NCBI GenBank assembly: GCA_963792705.1
Contig: CAWBXD010000012.1
Location: 558,001 to 622,000, forward strand
From: JBBQVS01 sp963792705
Lineage (GTDB): Bacteria > Chloroflexota > Ktedonobacteria > Ktedonobacterales > Ktedonobacteraceae
Length of the DNA stretch: 64,000 nucleotides
Direction: 5' to 3'
Part shown: piece after piece, positions 18,396-27,379 of the stretch
Numbering within the stretch: position 1 is the first letter of the stretch
Layout: each line of letters begins with the position of its first letter
Notes under the pieces: generated by a model
Told to the model about the DNA's origin: nothing
What the model saw: the letters and a program-made list of their open reading frames with translations, nothing else
Database searches by the model: none
Translations under genes and position numbers: made by a program

Positions 18396-18675
18396 ATATG
18401 TAGAACATGCGTAGAGACTCCTTTTAGCTAAGCTCGACATTTACATATATATATGTTATATTATGTATAGGACGTTACCCGTAGTAAGCAAAAACACCAC
18501 AGAAGTTGTCTCTTGCTCCCCTCACCCACCTAAAACACGTTCATCATGCTGCCTTCAACGTAATGTTTGTAGAATGTCCTCAGCCGAAGGCTTGTGTTGA
18601 ATAAAAGCCAAACCATTGTTGGTACGACCGTATATTCTCATGCCCGTCGTACTAATCTAGCGTAAAGGATTACTC
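18396..18675. other. Intergenic region upstream of the glycosyltransferase
   Basis: About 280 bases with no gene. It holds an AT-rich stretch (18438-18470, TTTACA followed 16 bases later by TATGTA) that could be a promoter, giving a leader of about 200 nt. Nothing else recognisable. Confidence 0.35.
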
Positions 18676-19851
18676 ATGAAGATCGCACACATAGCCCCGC
18701 CGTGGATTACTATTCCCCCCAAGAATTATGGTGGGACAGAGGTTGTGCTGTACAATCTAGTTGAAGAGCAGGTGGCACAAGGACATGATGTTACATTGTT
18801 TGCTCCTGGCGATGCTAAAACATCGGCAAAGCTTGTTTCATTTTTTCCACACTCACTGATTGACTCCGGTGTACCCTGGCAGGGGCACCTCAAAGCCTAT
18901 TATCATCTGCAAAAAGCGGTTGAATATATCAAAGATCACGACTTCGATGTTGTCCACACTCATCTTTCCTCTAGCGCGGAGATGTATCTCTTCCCACTTA
19001 TGAATCACCTGGCGGTGCCGCATGTGATGACCTTGCATAGCCACTTTCCCTTTGATCGTGTCCAAGCATGGACAGGGAACGCCGACGATTACTATATTAA
19101 AGATTGGGCTTCAACCGTGCCAATGGTCGTTATTAGTGAGCAGGCACGTGCGAACAACAAGCTGCCGCTTAATATTGTGGATGTAGTACATCATGGCTTA
19201 CCCATGCAGCACTTTCAGGCAACAACACAGCAACCGGAGGATTATTTTGTCTGGTTAGGTCGTTTTGTACCTGAGAAAGGGCCACATCTCGCTATCGAGG
19301 CGGCACAAAAGGCAGGCGTACCAATTGTATTGGCTGGCACGATAGATAAGCATGTCGAGGTATCAGTAAACTACTTCAATGATAGAATCAAACCACTGCT
19401 CGACGATAAGCAAGTCAAGTATATTGGGCCTGTGAATATGCACCAAAAGATTGAGCTACTCAGTCGCGCACGTGGCTTACTGAATCCGATTCAGTGGGAG
19501 GAGCCATTTGGCATGGTGATGATTGAAGCAATGGCGGTTGGTTGTCCGGTTATTGCATTTAACCGTGGAGCGGCACCAGAAATTGTGGATCATGGCACAA
19601 GCGGTTTCCTTACGCAGACGGTAGACGAGATGGTGGACTACATCTCGCGCATTGACGAACTTGACCGGGCAGAAGTCCATGCACACGTTGAGCGCAACTT
19701 CACGGCTCGTGTGATGGCACAAAAATATATAAAAGTGTATAAGAAGGTCATTGCGTCTTCGCTCCAAGAAAGTGTTGCGAGCACCTATGCCTATGACGTG
19801 GCAAAGACACTACATAGCCCTTCGTCTACCGAATTGGTTCCTCTCGTTTAA
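18676..19851 (+). CDS. Glycosyltransferase family 4
   Basis: 391 residues with a GT-B fold pattern. The N-terminal half has KIAHIAPPWI then NYGGTEVVLYNLVEEQVAQG and FDVVHTHLS. The C-terminal half has FVWLGRFVPEKGPHLAIEAA, YIGPVNMHQKIELLSRARG, and the donor-binding EEPFGMVMIEAMAVGCPVIA followed by GAAPEIV. Family members transfer sugars from nucleotide donors to lipids, glycans or small acceptors on the inner face of the membrane. The acceptor is unknown. ATG follows AAAGGA. Confidence 0.92.
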   Translation: MKIAHIAPPWITIPPKNYGGTEVVLYNLVEEQVAQGHDVTLFAPGDAKTSAKLVSFFPHSLIDSGVPWQGHLKAYYHLQKAVEYIKDHDFDVVHTHLSSSAEMYLFPLMNHLAVPHVMTLHSHFPFDRVQAWTGNADDYYIKDWASTVPMVVISEQARANNKLPLNIVDVVHHGLPMQHFQATTQQPEDYFVWLGRFVPEKGPHLAIEAAQKAGVPIVLAGTIDKHVEVSVNYFNDRIKPLLDDKQVKYIGPVNMHQKIELLSRARGLLNPIQWEEPFGMVMIEAMAVGCPVIAFNRGAAPEIVDHGTSGFLTQTVDEMVDYISRIDELDRAEVHAHVERNFTARVMAQKYIKVYKKVIASSLQESVASTYAYDVAKTLHSPSSTELVPLV

Positions 19852-19860
19852 TGCTATAAT
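19852..19860 (+). promoter_or_regulatory. Extended -10 promoter element TGCTATAAT
   Basis: Exact TGCTATAAT, 2 bases after the glycosyltransferase stop and 24 bases before the ATG of the small gene at 19885. The -35 region is poor (TTGGTT at 15-bp spacing). Confidence 0.45.
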
Positions 19861-19884
19861 AATGGGAGAAAGGTAGATAGAATA

Positions 19885-20076
19885 ATGGAAACAAACAGTG
19901 AGGGAACATACTTTGAGGAGGGGGATCGTGTGCGTATCATCAGTACTGGTGAGCAGGGACATGTCAATGCCGCTGATGGCGGTGTTGTCTATGTGCTGAT
20001 AGATGGTACAAACGAAACCAAACTCTTTTCGGCCCGTGTCGATAAAGACGCCTATATCGAGCTTGTTACAGCATAG
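19885..20076 (+). CDS. Small hypothetical protein, 63 residues, beta-rich
   Basis: Acidic soluble protein with an early segment FEEGDRVRIISTGEQGHV followed by GGVVYVLIDG. This G-D-x-V-R-I...G..G.V pattern resembles KOW/SH3-like small barrels that bind nucleic acid or protein, but similarity is too short for a firm family. ATG follows GAGAAAGGTAG. It has its own extended -10 element and a GC-rich hairpin after the stop, so it is probably a separate transcript. Function unknown. Confidence 0.65.
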   Translation: METNSEGTYFEEGDRVRIISTGEQGHVNAADGGVVYVLIDGTNETKLFSARVDKDAYIELVTA

Positions 20077-20086
20077 ATTGAAGAGA

Positions 20087-20106
20087 GCCTGGGGCTAGCC
20101 CCAGGC
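20087..20106. terminator. GC-rich perfect palindrome, possible terminator
   Basis: Perfect 20-bp palindrome of sequence GCCTGGGGCTAGCCCCAGGC, 10 bases after the stop of the small gene. No T tract follows, so intrinsic termination is uncertain. Confidence 0.45.
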
Positions 20107-20156
20107 CCCCAGTCAAGGAGCGTTTGCCCCTTGCATACCCGTTTATGTAGGATATG

Positions 20157-20165
20157 TGCTATAAT
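20157..20165 (+). promoter_or_regulatory. Extended -10 promoter element TGCTATAAT
   Basis: Third copy of exact TGCTATAAT in the window. It lies about 117 bp before the ATG of the gene at 20282; no clear -35 hexamer. Confidence 0.45.
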
Positions 20166-20281
20166 ACAGACAAGACTTGCAATTTCGCACCTCTCTTATC
20201 ATTCCTCGGAACAGTACATCCTAAAACAGCATCTCTATATTAAAAATAGACTATACGAAACATCGGTAGAAGGAAAACGTC

Positions 20282-20608
20282 ATGAGCAAGCAGTTTGTTG
20301 AGCCAAACGGGAGATCTGAGAGTCACACTACTCTTCAATGGGTAAGTAGTGGTACATATTCTGCTCGTATTCAAGAGGTTATGCGCCAGAATAAACTCTA
20401 TTCCTCGGACTATCCACTCGTTATGACCATCTTGAACGCGGTCACACGCGGTTTGACACAAGAGCAGTGGCAAGAAGAGCAGCAGCGACGTGTTACAACG
20501 CTTACAAATCAGGCACCGGACAGTGCTAGAGCGCATGCAGACGCCGCCAATCGTTATGAGCAAACAATTGATAACTTGCGTGAACTTCTTCTCTGGCCCT
20601 GGGTATAA
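20282..20608 (+). CDS. Hypothetical protein, 108 residues
   Basis: Not recognised. Soluble, mostly helical, with segments GTYSARIQEVMRQNKLYS and TRGLTQEQWQEEQQRRVTTL and a Trp-rich end (LLLWPWV). No signal peptide or membrane helix. The ATG has a good ribosome site (AGAAGGAAAA). It is 39 bp upstream of another unrecognised small gene on the same strand, with which it probably forms an operon driven by the extended -10 element at 20157. Confidence 0.6.
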   Translation: MSKQFVEPNGRSESHTTLQWVSSGTYSARIQEVMRQNKLYSSDYPLVMTILNAVTRGLTQEQWQEEQQRRVTTLTNQAPDSARAHADAANRYEQTIDNLRELLLWPWV

Positions 20609-20647
20609 CGTTTATAACTGTGTCTGACTAGTGAAAAGAGGTTCCGC

Positions 20648-21043
20648 TTGAAAATAGACAGACAAACGAGGACCTTTGCGAAACAAGTCCAGGTAGATTT
20701 ACTAAGACTTGCCGATGTAGACCTTTTCCAAACCATTCAACTATGGACAGGTGAGGGACGAGCTACATATGTCTCACAGGAGGCTTATGTCGCGTTGGGT
20801 TATACACATGAGAGCTATGTGACTGATACGTTTTCGGCGCAAACAGAGTTAGTACAGGTGCTTGTACCCACGCCACAACAGCTTCGTACTTTATTGACAG
20901 ACATGTCAATGCCACTCTTCGTACAACATGTGCTTCCACTTGCGTTTGAGTCGTTGCACATTCTGCATCCCGAATGGGGTGAAGGGGCAACCTTCAATGC
21001 CCATCTCGCCAACCATTTACGCGCGCTAGGCGTCAAGCATTAA
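20648..21043 (+). CDS. Hypothetical protein, 131 residues
   Basis: Not recognised. Starts at TTG 20648 after AAGAGG at 20636. Soluble, with helices and a segment LWTGEGRATYVSQEAYVALGY, and a C-terminal part rich in His and Leu (FESLHILHPEWGEGATFNAHL). Probably co-transcribed with the preceding gene. The unit ends in a hairpin at 21052-21118. No function can be proposed from sequence. Confidence 0.55.
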   Translation: MKIDRQTRTFAKQVQVDLLRLADVDLFQTIQLWTGEGRATYVSQEAYVALGYTHESYVTDTFSAQTELVQVLVPTPQQLRTLLTDMSMPLFVQHVLPLAFESLHILHPEWGEGATFNAHLANHLRALGVKH

Positions 21044-21051
21044 ATAATAGT

Positions 21052-21118
21052 ATTGTGGAATAGAGATACAGCGCATATTCTTTCATAAGAACATTTCGCG
21101 GCATCTCTATTCCACAAT
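21052..21118. terminator. Bidirectional hairpin between convergent genes
   Basis: Perfect 16-bp arms (ATTGTGGAATAGAGAT and complement) around a 35-nt loop, flanked by A-rich and T-rich runs. It covers the stop codon side of the convergent oxidoreductase gene. Confidence 0.7.
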
Positions 21119-22138
21119 TTTTATTTTTTTGCCAGTTTCGGCACTTTCGATTGCCCCAAAAACCATTGCAAGGCTTTTGAGGTTGTCGGCGACCTGTGTC
21201 TCTGGTTGAGTACCACTTTGAATACAGGAGAAAAATTCCTGAATAATGCCAGCGTGACCACCGATGTTTTGCGCCTTATAGGGTGGAATAACGACATCCT
21301 CATAATCAGAAAGAAAGCCACCAGTTCTCTTGACAAGCTGAACGTGTGTGGTATCCCCACCATCCCAGGTAGCACTGCCTTTTTGTCCAATGAAACGCCA
21401 ATTACACTCCCACGACGTAGGCAGTCCTTCCGCACACCAACTACCACGATAGGTATACACAAGACCATTGCTCATCTCGAAAATTGCGATAGCGGAGGCA
21501 TCTCGGTCGTACCATGAACCTTGCGGATTCCATTCGTGACAATAGACGGACACGGCATTGGTGCCCGTGAGCAAACGGGCCGCATCAAACGAGTGAATAG
21601 CCATATCGAGTAGCAGGACATGCGGCATAGCATCTCGGAAGCCACCAAAGTGCGCTCCAATATAAAAATCACTATTGACGGTGGTGAGTGCGCCAAGTCC
21701 ATCTGAAGCAAGAAAGTGTGTCACACGACGAATGGCAGGCTCGTAACGACGATTCTGGATGACCGCGAAAATCTTGTTCGCTTTTTGCGCGGCGTCAACC
21801 ATCTCTCGTGCCTGTTCCATCGAAGTGGCTAATGGCTTTTCGCTCAAGACATGACATCCATTCGCAAGTGCTTGCATAGTAACATCGTGATGGGCCTCTG
21901 GAATGGTGCAGTTGAAAACAGCGTCTGGTGTCGTCTGATGCAGGATAGTTGGCATGTCTGTACCGACAATAGCTTGCGACAACGAATATTGTGTAGCCTT
22001 CTTTTGCGCTGCTTCCTCTACCACATCGACCAGACCAACAATTTCGACCTCTGGTAGAGCAAGCGCGGCCTCAAGCCAAGTTCCACTCATACTGCCACAG
22101 CCAACCAATATGGTACGAATTTTGGGGGTGTGATGCAT
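21107..22138 (-). CDS. Gfo/Idh/MocA family NAD(P)-dependent oxidoreductase
   Basis: 343 residues. N-terminal Rossmann fold with TILVGCGSMSGTWLEAA and VEIVGLVDV; then DAVFNCTIPEAHHDV and the family signature HVLSEKPLATSMEQA with the catalytic-region Lys. The C-terminal alpha/beta part includes DMAIHSFDAARLL. These enzymes oxidise or reduce sugars and inositol-type substrates; the precise substrate is not evident. ATG follows AAGAAAAGAAA. Monocistronic between two hairpins. Confidence 0.9.
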   Translation of the reverse strand: MHHTPKIRTILVGCGSMSGTWLEAALALPEVEIVGLVDVVEEAAQKKATQYSLSQAIVGTDMPTILHQTTPDAVFNCTIPEAHHDVTMQALANGCHVLSEKPLATSMEQAREMVDAAQKANKIFAVIQNRRYEPAIRRVTHFLASDGLGALTTVNSDFYIGAHFGGFRDAMPHVLLLDMAIHSFDAARLLTGTNAVSVYCHEWNPQGSWYDRDASAIAIFEMSNGLVYTYRGSWCAEGLPTSWECNWRFIGQKGSATWDGGDTTHVQLVKRTGGFLSDYEDVVIPPYKAQNIGGHAGIIQEFFSCIQSGTQPETQVADNLKSLAMVFGAIESAETGKKIKIVE

Positions 22139-22165
22139 ACGTATATTTCTTTTCTTGTAATATCC

Positions 22166-22232
22166 CGGTAGGAAGCAGGGAGACCGCTACCTTCATCATT
22201 CCCCGAATGTGGTTGGTCTCCCTGCTTTCCGG
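22166..22232. terminator. Hairpin terminator after the HdeD-like gene
   Basis: Arms GGAAGCAGGGAGACC (22171-22185) and its complement with one bulged base (22215-22230), about 30-nt loop. It lies downstream of the minus-strand gene at 22257. Confidence 0.65.
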
Positions 22233-22256
22233 TGAACTACTAAATGAACACATCAT

Positions 22257-22817
22257 CTACGAAAGGACAGGTGTAGATGCTCGTGGGCGTCGTAACTGAA
22301 AGGCGTGAATAATCATACCAACTCCAAATACGATTCCGTAAATACCCACAATCCAGAGAATTGACAGAATGCCAGTACCTGGACGGATAAAGAGCAAAAT
22401 GCCAAACAGGAGTGAAACGATGCCACCTAGAGCCAAGCCCCAAGCAAAGGAACCACGTACTGTGAACGCCGCGATCAGTTCCATTATACCAGTAACCAGT
22501 GCCCACGCAGCGATAACATAAAGTAGAACTAGTGCTGTTTCTCCTGGATAGAGAACTGCAACAATACCTGCGATAATGCCAAGGATGCCCTCAATAAGCA
22601 ACCAACCCCAACGAGCGTGGGTGCCGCGCTCTTGAAATGCAACATATATGGCGGTGAAACCATCAACAATGGCGTAGAATGCAAAAACGTAGATGAGCGT
22701 CAATAAAGCAATGCCAGGTAATAGTAACGCTACAAGTCCAAAGAGGATTGCCAGAATACCTCTCAGTAAGAGGACCCACCAGTATTGACGTGCTGTCTGT
22801 ATGCTCGTACCAATCAT
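22257..22817 (-). CDS. HdeD family (DUF308) membrane protein
   Basis: 186 residues with six hydrophobic helices in three similar pairs, each containing G.L.ILFG or similar (RGILAILFGLVALLLPG, GWLLIEGILGIIAGIVAVLYPG, LGGIVSLLFGILLFIRPGTG). This triplicated pattern is the DUF308/HdeD signature. In enterobacteria HdeD is linked to acid resistance; in other phyla the role is undefined. ATG follows GGAGAAAAAAG. Stand-alone gene. Confidence 0.88.
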   Translation of the reverse strand: MIGTSIQTARQYWWVLLLRGILAILFGLVALLLPGIALLTLIYVFAFYAIVDGFTAIYVAFQERGTHARWGWLLIEGILGIIAGIVAVLYPGETALVLLYVIAAWALVTGIMELIAAFTVRGSFAWGLALGGIVSLLFGILLFIRPGTGILSILWIVGIYGIVFGVGMIIHAFQLRRPRASTPVLS

Positions 22818-23094
22818 GCTTTTTTCTCCTTATAGAGCAGAATATATGTTTCACAAAAACTTACAATTTCAACGATGTTCTCAAAAATGTAGTTACTTAT
22901 GACACGTTGAGCGTGTCAATAATTAGACACTCTTTAAAGGGCAGAACATATCTAATAAGCAGAGTGTCCTTTGACAAAAATTCAGGGTACAATGAATAGT
23001 GGAATCAGGGTATGTACGAGCAGTACTCATGACACCCTACTGCGCAACTATTGAGTTACCATGTATAGCGTTTTTCGTGTAAGAGGAGAGTCTC

Positions 23095-25470
23095 ATGGCA
23101 ACCATCGATCAGACAACAACTGTCGATCAGGCACGTTTAGACTTGATGAATCGCTATTGGAATGCCGCAAATTATCTGACCATTGGACAGATTTACTTAA
23201 AGGAAAATCCCCTCCTACGAGAACCACTCAAGGCCGAGCATATCAAGCCGCGCCTCCTCGGACATTGGGGCACATCGCCTGGTTTAAGCTTCATCTATGT
23301 GCATGTCAACCGGCTCATTCAAGATCATGATGTCAACGCGATCTACCTTGCAGGACCCGGACACGGTGGCCCCGCGATAGTCGCAAATGTCTATCTGGAA
23401 GGCACCTACACGGAGATCTATCCAAAGATTACGCAGGATACCGAGGGTATTCATCACCTGTTCCGCCAGTTCTCAACGCCAGGAGGTATACCAAGCCATG
23501 TGAGTGTCCCAACACCTGGGTCTATTCACGAAGGTGGCGAACTGGGCTACGTGCTCTCCCATGCCTATGGAGCGGTTTTTGATAACCCCAGCCTGATTGC
23601 GATAGCTGTGGTTGGCGATGGTGAGGCCGAGACCGCGCCTCTTGAAGGGTCTTGGAAGAGTCTCAAGTTTTTGAATCCGGTGCGCGACGGGGCTGTCTTG
23701 CCAATCCTGCACCTCAACGGATACAAAATTTCTGGTCCGACCGTGCTTGGACGTGAAGAGGACAACGACGTACACAAACAAATCGAAAGTTATGGATATG
23801 ATGTGCATTTTGTCGAGGGCGATGACCCGATGACCATGCACAAAGCCTTTGCTGAAACACTTGAAACCTGCTATACCAAGATACGTGCCCATCAAGAGGA
23901 TGCTCGCACGAACGGCTTCTCAGGTGCTCCACATTGGCCCGTAATTGTTCTGCGTACCCCTAAAGGCTGGACATGTCCTAAAGAGATTGATGGCATACCC
24001 ATCGAAGGGACATTCCGCGCTCATCAAGTGCCAGTAGAGGACGTTGCGAGCAATCCGGCGCACCTGGCACTCCTGGAACAGTGGATGCGAAGCTATCATC
24101 CAGAAGACCTCTTTGACGAGCAAGGACGCTTCGTCGCCGACCTCGCCGCACTTGCTCCAAAGGGAGAGCGTCGGATGGGAGCCAACCCGAACGCGAATGG
24201 TGGCAAGGTGCTCGTAGACCTGGACCTACCTGCCTTTACGGACTATGCCATCGACGTACCTAAACCAGCAACCGAGCATCACGAGTCTACTCGACAATTT
24301 GGCAAGATGATGCGCGACATCTTCACGCGCAATGCCAAGCAACAGAACTTCCGCCTCTTCTGTCCCGATGAGACGAACTCGAACCGTTTGGGCAACGTGT
24401 TTGAGGTTGAGAACCGCACCTCAATGGGTAAAATCATCCCGATTGACGATCACATTTCCCCTGATGGGCGTGTGATGGAGGTGTTGAGCGAACACTTATG
24501 TCAAGGCTGGCTTGAGGGCTATTTGCTCACCGGACGACATGGTGTATTCGCCACCTATGAAGCGTTTGCGATGGTTTCCGACTCGATGACTATCCAACAC
24601 TCTAAATGGTTGCAGGAGGCCGACAAACTTCCCTGGCGTGAGAAGATCGCTTCACTCAATATTCTCTTGACCTCGACATGTTGGCGCAATGACCACAACG
24701 GCTTTAGCCATCAGGGACCAGGCTTGATCGACACAGTACTCTCAAGAAAGGGTGTTGTAGCCCGTATCTACCTGCCACCAGACGCAAACTGCCTGATGTC
24801 AGTTGCCGATCACTGTCTCCGCAGCCGAAACTACGTCAACTTGATTGTTATTGATAAGCAACCACAACTGCAATGGCTCAACATGCAAGACGCCATAACG
24901 CATTGTGCGCGTGGTATCTCGACCTGGGATTGGGCCAGCAATACTGATCGCCTACAACCCGATGTTGTACTCGCCTCCTGTGGCGATATTCCAACATTAG
25001 AGATTGTTGCGGCTGCCGATTGGTTGCGTAAGCACATTCCCGAAATGAAGGTCCGTGTAGTGAACGTGGTTGACCTGATGCGTCTCTATCCACCTGACCT
25101 GCATCCACATGGTATGAATGAGGCGTCATTCGTCGAGGAATTCACCGAAGCGCAACCTGTCGTGTTCGCATTTCACGGCTATCAGCGTGCCATCCACGAA
25201 CTGATACATGGGCGTACAAATGCGGAGCGTTTCCATGTACGTGGTTTCAACGAGCAAGGCACAACAACAACACCGTTCGATATGGTCGTTCTCAACGGAA
25301 TGAGTAGATATCATCTCTGTATTCTAGCGATGGAACGTGCAACGCGCTTCAAAGAAGTGACCGCGCCACTCATCGCTGAGTGCAACGCCATGTTGGACAA
25401 GCATCATAGCTATGTACGAGAAAACCTGCAAGACATACCCGAAGTCCGTGATTGGGTATGGACGGATTAA
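23095..25470 (+). CDS. xfp: Phosphoketolase (xylulose-5-P/fructose-6-P)
   Basis: 791 residues, the standard length. Thiamine-diphosphate enzyme cleaving xylulose-5-phosphate and/or fructose-6-phosphate with phosphate to acetyl phosphate. Diagnostic segments: LGHWGTSPGLSFIYVHVNRL, YLAGPGHGGPAIVANVYLEG, SVPTPGSIHEGGELGYVLSHAYG, VGDGEAETAPLEGSWKSLKF, LHLNGYKISGPTVLGR and QHSKWLQEA. No acetate kinase gene is in the window. ATG follows AAGAGGAGAG. Monocistronic, ended by a strong hairpin. Confidence 0.97.
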   Translation: MATIDQTTTVDQARLDLMNRYWNAANYLTIGQIYLKENPLLREPLKAEHIKPRLLGHWGTSPGLSFIYVHVNRLIQDHDVNAIYLAGPGHGGPAIVANVYLEGTYTEIYPKITQDTEGIHHLFRQFSTPGGIPSHVSVPTPGSIHEGGELGYVLSHAYGAVFDNPSLIAIAVVGDGEAETAPLEGSWKSLKFLNPVRDGAVLPILHLNGYKISGPTVLGREEDNDVHKQIESYGYDVHFVEGDDPMTMHKAFAETLETCYTKIRAHQEDARTNGFSGAPHWPVIVLRTPKGWTCPKEIDGIPIEGTFRAHQVPVEDVASNPAHLALLEQWMRSYHPEDLFDEQGRFVADLAALAPKGERRMGANPNANGGKVLVDLDLPAFTDYAIDVPKPATEHHESTRQFGKMMRDIFTRNAKQQNFRLFCPDETNSNRLGNVFEVENRTSMGKIIPIDDHISPDGRVMEVLSEHLCQGWLEGYLLTGRHGVFATYEAFAMVSDSMTIQHSKWLQEADKLPWREKIASLNILLTSTCWRNDHNGFSHQGPGLIDTVLSRKGVVARIYLPPDANCLMSVADHCLRSRNYVNLIVIDKQPQLQWLNMQDAITHCARGISTWDWASNTDRLQPDVVLASCGDIPTLEIVAAADWLRKHIPEMKVRVVNVVDLMRLYPPDLHPHGMNEASFVEEFTEAQPVVFAFHGYQRAIHELIHGRTNAERFHVRGFNEQGTTTTPFDMVVLNGMSRYHLCILAMERATRFKEVTAPLIAECNAMLDKHHSYVRENLQDIPEVRDWVWTD

Positions 25471-25473
25471 AAA

Positions 25474-25534
25474 TTGAACCAGGAAAAGAGGGGTGTAAGA
25501 GCTAGGCTCTTGCACCCCTCTTTTCCTGGTTCAA
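25474..25534. terminator. Long hairpin terminator after phosphoketolase
   Basis: About 29-bp arms with one mismatch (TTGAACCAGGAAAAGAGGGG and complement), 3 bases after the stop codon. Confidence 0.8.
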
Positions 25535-25576
25535 AGAAACATTATGCGACGTTCTTTCGTGATAGGAGAGATTACT

Positions 25577-25582
25577 TATAAT
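25577..25582 (+). promoter_or_regulatory. Possible -10 box for the Nramp-like gene
   Basis: Perfect TATAAT 24 bases before the ATG at 25607. The -35 region (TTTCGT at 16 bp) is weak. If correct, the longer upstream frame starting at 25544 is not transcribed from the beginning, which favours the ATG at 25607. Confidence 0.35.
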
Positions 25583-25606
25583 GGCATTGTAAGAAAGCGC
25601 ATATAT

Positions 25607-27259
25607 ATGAGAGATAACCTTAAAAAGGAGCAAGAAGAGGAAATTGTTCCCGGTATGACGGTAGAGGCGACGGAAGGGGACCTTGGGAAACAAGATATTA
25701 GTGCGGCGAGGGTTACGAATGTAGAACGGGATGCACAGGGCAACGTTAAGGCTATTGAGGTCGAAAAGGGTATACTCTTTCGCAAAAAACTTGAGATACC
25801 AGTAGCTCGTGTTCAAGAGGTTGACCCTGAAATAGACGGTCAAACTCCTGGCGATATCAAAATAGACGCAAATGAATCGGAAATAGAGTCGCTTACACAA
25901 TCCGGTGAACAAGCACTTTCACCCGAAAAAGAGAGGCCGCAAGATAGCCTGCTCGATCAAGTTGAGCAACAGGCTCCGACGGTAGAGGGTATGCGTGAGA
26001 AAGAAGGCAATATCCACGCGGTCCGGCCCCAAAGCACCTTCTGGCGCATCATCGGTCCCGGCTTATTGTCAGGCACCTCCGGTAACGACCCATCTGCTGT
26101 CACTGCATATGCAGTGGATGGCGCGAACGTGGGATACGGACATCTCTGGCTAATGTTGCTCGCAACTCCATTATATCAAGCGGTGCAGTTCGCTTGTGCC
26201 AAGATCGGGCGTGTCAGTCAACGCGGTCTATCGCAGATATTGCGTGAGCACTATGGACAGCCAATAGCGGTACTCGCCTCGCTCTTACTTATCATCACTA
26301 ATGTTGCACTTATCGCGGCAGACCTTGCCGCCATTGGGACGGGGTTGGAGCTGGTAACGGGCATTCGCTGGGTCTGGTTTGTTGCTCCTGTTGGGGTTGT
26401 ATTATGGTATCTCACGGTGTATCGCAACTTCGAGTCGTTTAAGAAAATCTTTCTTTCGATGAGTTTTGTGTTCGTCGCCTATATCTTGACCGCGTTCTTC
26501 TCGCATGCCGACTGGGGCACAATACTGGTACACACCTTTGTACCACAAATCGGTTTGAGTTTTGCCAGTATCAGTAGCGCGGTAGCTCTGCTTGGCGCGA
26601 CCATCTCGCCCTACTCAATGTTCTGGCAAACACAGGGAGAGCTTGAGGAAAAGCGCACAGGTGGACTCAAAAAGCAATTACACGAGGCTGAAATTGATGT
26701 TGGCACAGGTTCTATCAGTGGACAGGTTGTGGCGTACTTTGTGATTATCAGCACAGCCTCTACCATATTCATCCATCATGGCAGCATCAACTCGGCGGCA
26801 GACGCAGCACACGCACTTGAACCACTCGCAGGACCGCTTGCCCGCTACCTTTTTGCCGTTGGTCTTGTTGGCTCTGGCATTGTAGCAATTCCAGTGCTTT
26901 TAGCGAGTACATCGTATGCTGTTACGGGAGCTTTTGGGTGGTCTGCAGGTTTGTCAAAACGTCCCTGGCAAAACGAAGGTTTTTACCTTATTCTCACAGT
27001 AGCACTTATAATAGGGCTAATTGTCGCGCTCATTGGCATTGACCCCATTCGCTTGATCTTTTGGGCTAACGTGCTGGCTGGTGTGATGTCTCCCTTGCTC
27101 GTTATCGCCATTGTGTTCGTCGGCAACAATAGCACGATTATGAAGGGGCAACGTTTAAGCTTACTCAATAACATTGGTCTAGTCCTCATTATAGCCATTC
27201 TGGTTGTGGCGGTCACGTTGCTGTTCTACGGTTTGGCAACCGGTCAGGCCGGGTCGTAG
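25607..27259 (+). CDS. Nramp-related metal transporter with cytoplasmic N-terminal barrel domain
   Basis: About 550 residues. Residues 1-75 form a beta-rich domain (IVPGMTVEATEGDLGKQDI, IEVEKGILFRKKLEIPVARV) like PRC-barrel/DUF2171 modules, followed by an acidic linker. The rest is an eleven-helix Nramp-type carrier beginning GPGLLSGTSGNDPSAVTAYA. The usual Nramp metal-binding motifs are altered: helix 1 has NDPSAVTAY instead of DPGN, and helix 6 has SPYSMFWQ instead of MPH. This places it in a divergent clade whose ion is uncertain. Start codon chosen from the -10 box and AAGAAAG. Confidence 0.82.
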   Translation: MRDNLKKEQEEEIVPGMTVEATEGDLGKQDISAARVTNVERDAQGNVKAIEVEKGILFRKKLEIPVARVQEVDPEIDGQTPGDIKIDANESEIESLTQSGEQALSPEKERPQDSLLDQVEQQAPTVEGMREKEGNIHAVRPQSTFWRIIGPGLLSGTSGNDPSAVTAYAVDGANVGYGHLWLMLLATPLYQAVQFACAKIGRVSQRGLSQILREHYGQPIAVLASLLLIITNVALIAADLAAIGTGLELVTGIRWVWFVAPVGVVLWYLTVYRNFESFKKIFLSMSFVFVAYILTAFFSHADWGTILVHTFVPQIGLSFASISSAVALLGATISPYSMFWQTQGELEEKRTGGLKKQLHEAEIDVGTGSISGQVVAYFVIISTASTIFIHHGSINSAADAAHALEPLAGPLARYLFAVGLVGSGIVAIPVLLASTSYAVTGAFGWSAGLSKRPWQNEGFYLILTVALIIGLIVALIGIDPIRLIFWANVLAGVMSPLLVIAIVFVGNNSTIMKGQRLSLLNNIGLVLIIAILVVAVTLLFYGLATGQAGS

Positions 27260-27261
27260 CC

Positions 27262-27379
27262 GCATAATTGGTGCATCCATCAAGTAATGAGGAATTCGTA
27301 GGGACCACATTGATGGCGTCCGCTGCACGAGCCAAGCAATGTGCAGTCCCTTATGATGTATCGGATACACTAATTATGC
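27262..27379. repeat. Imperfect inverted repeat containing a type B repeat fragment
   Basis: Outer arms GCATAATTGGTGCATCC (27263-27279) and GGATACACTAATTATGC pair imperfectly and look like an old bidirectional terminator between two convergent genes. Between them (about 27297-27355) is a fragment starting CGTAGGGACCACATTGATGG, the left arm of the dispersed type B element. Its inner part matches the inner part of the copy at 58704-58858 in reverse orientation. Confidence 0.7.
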
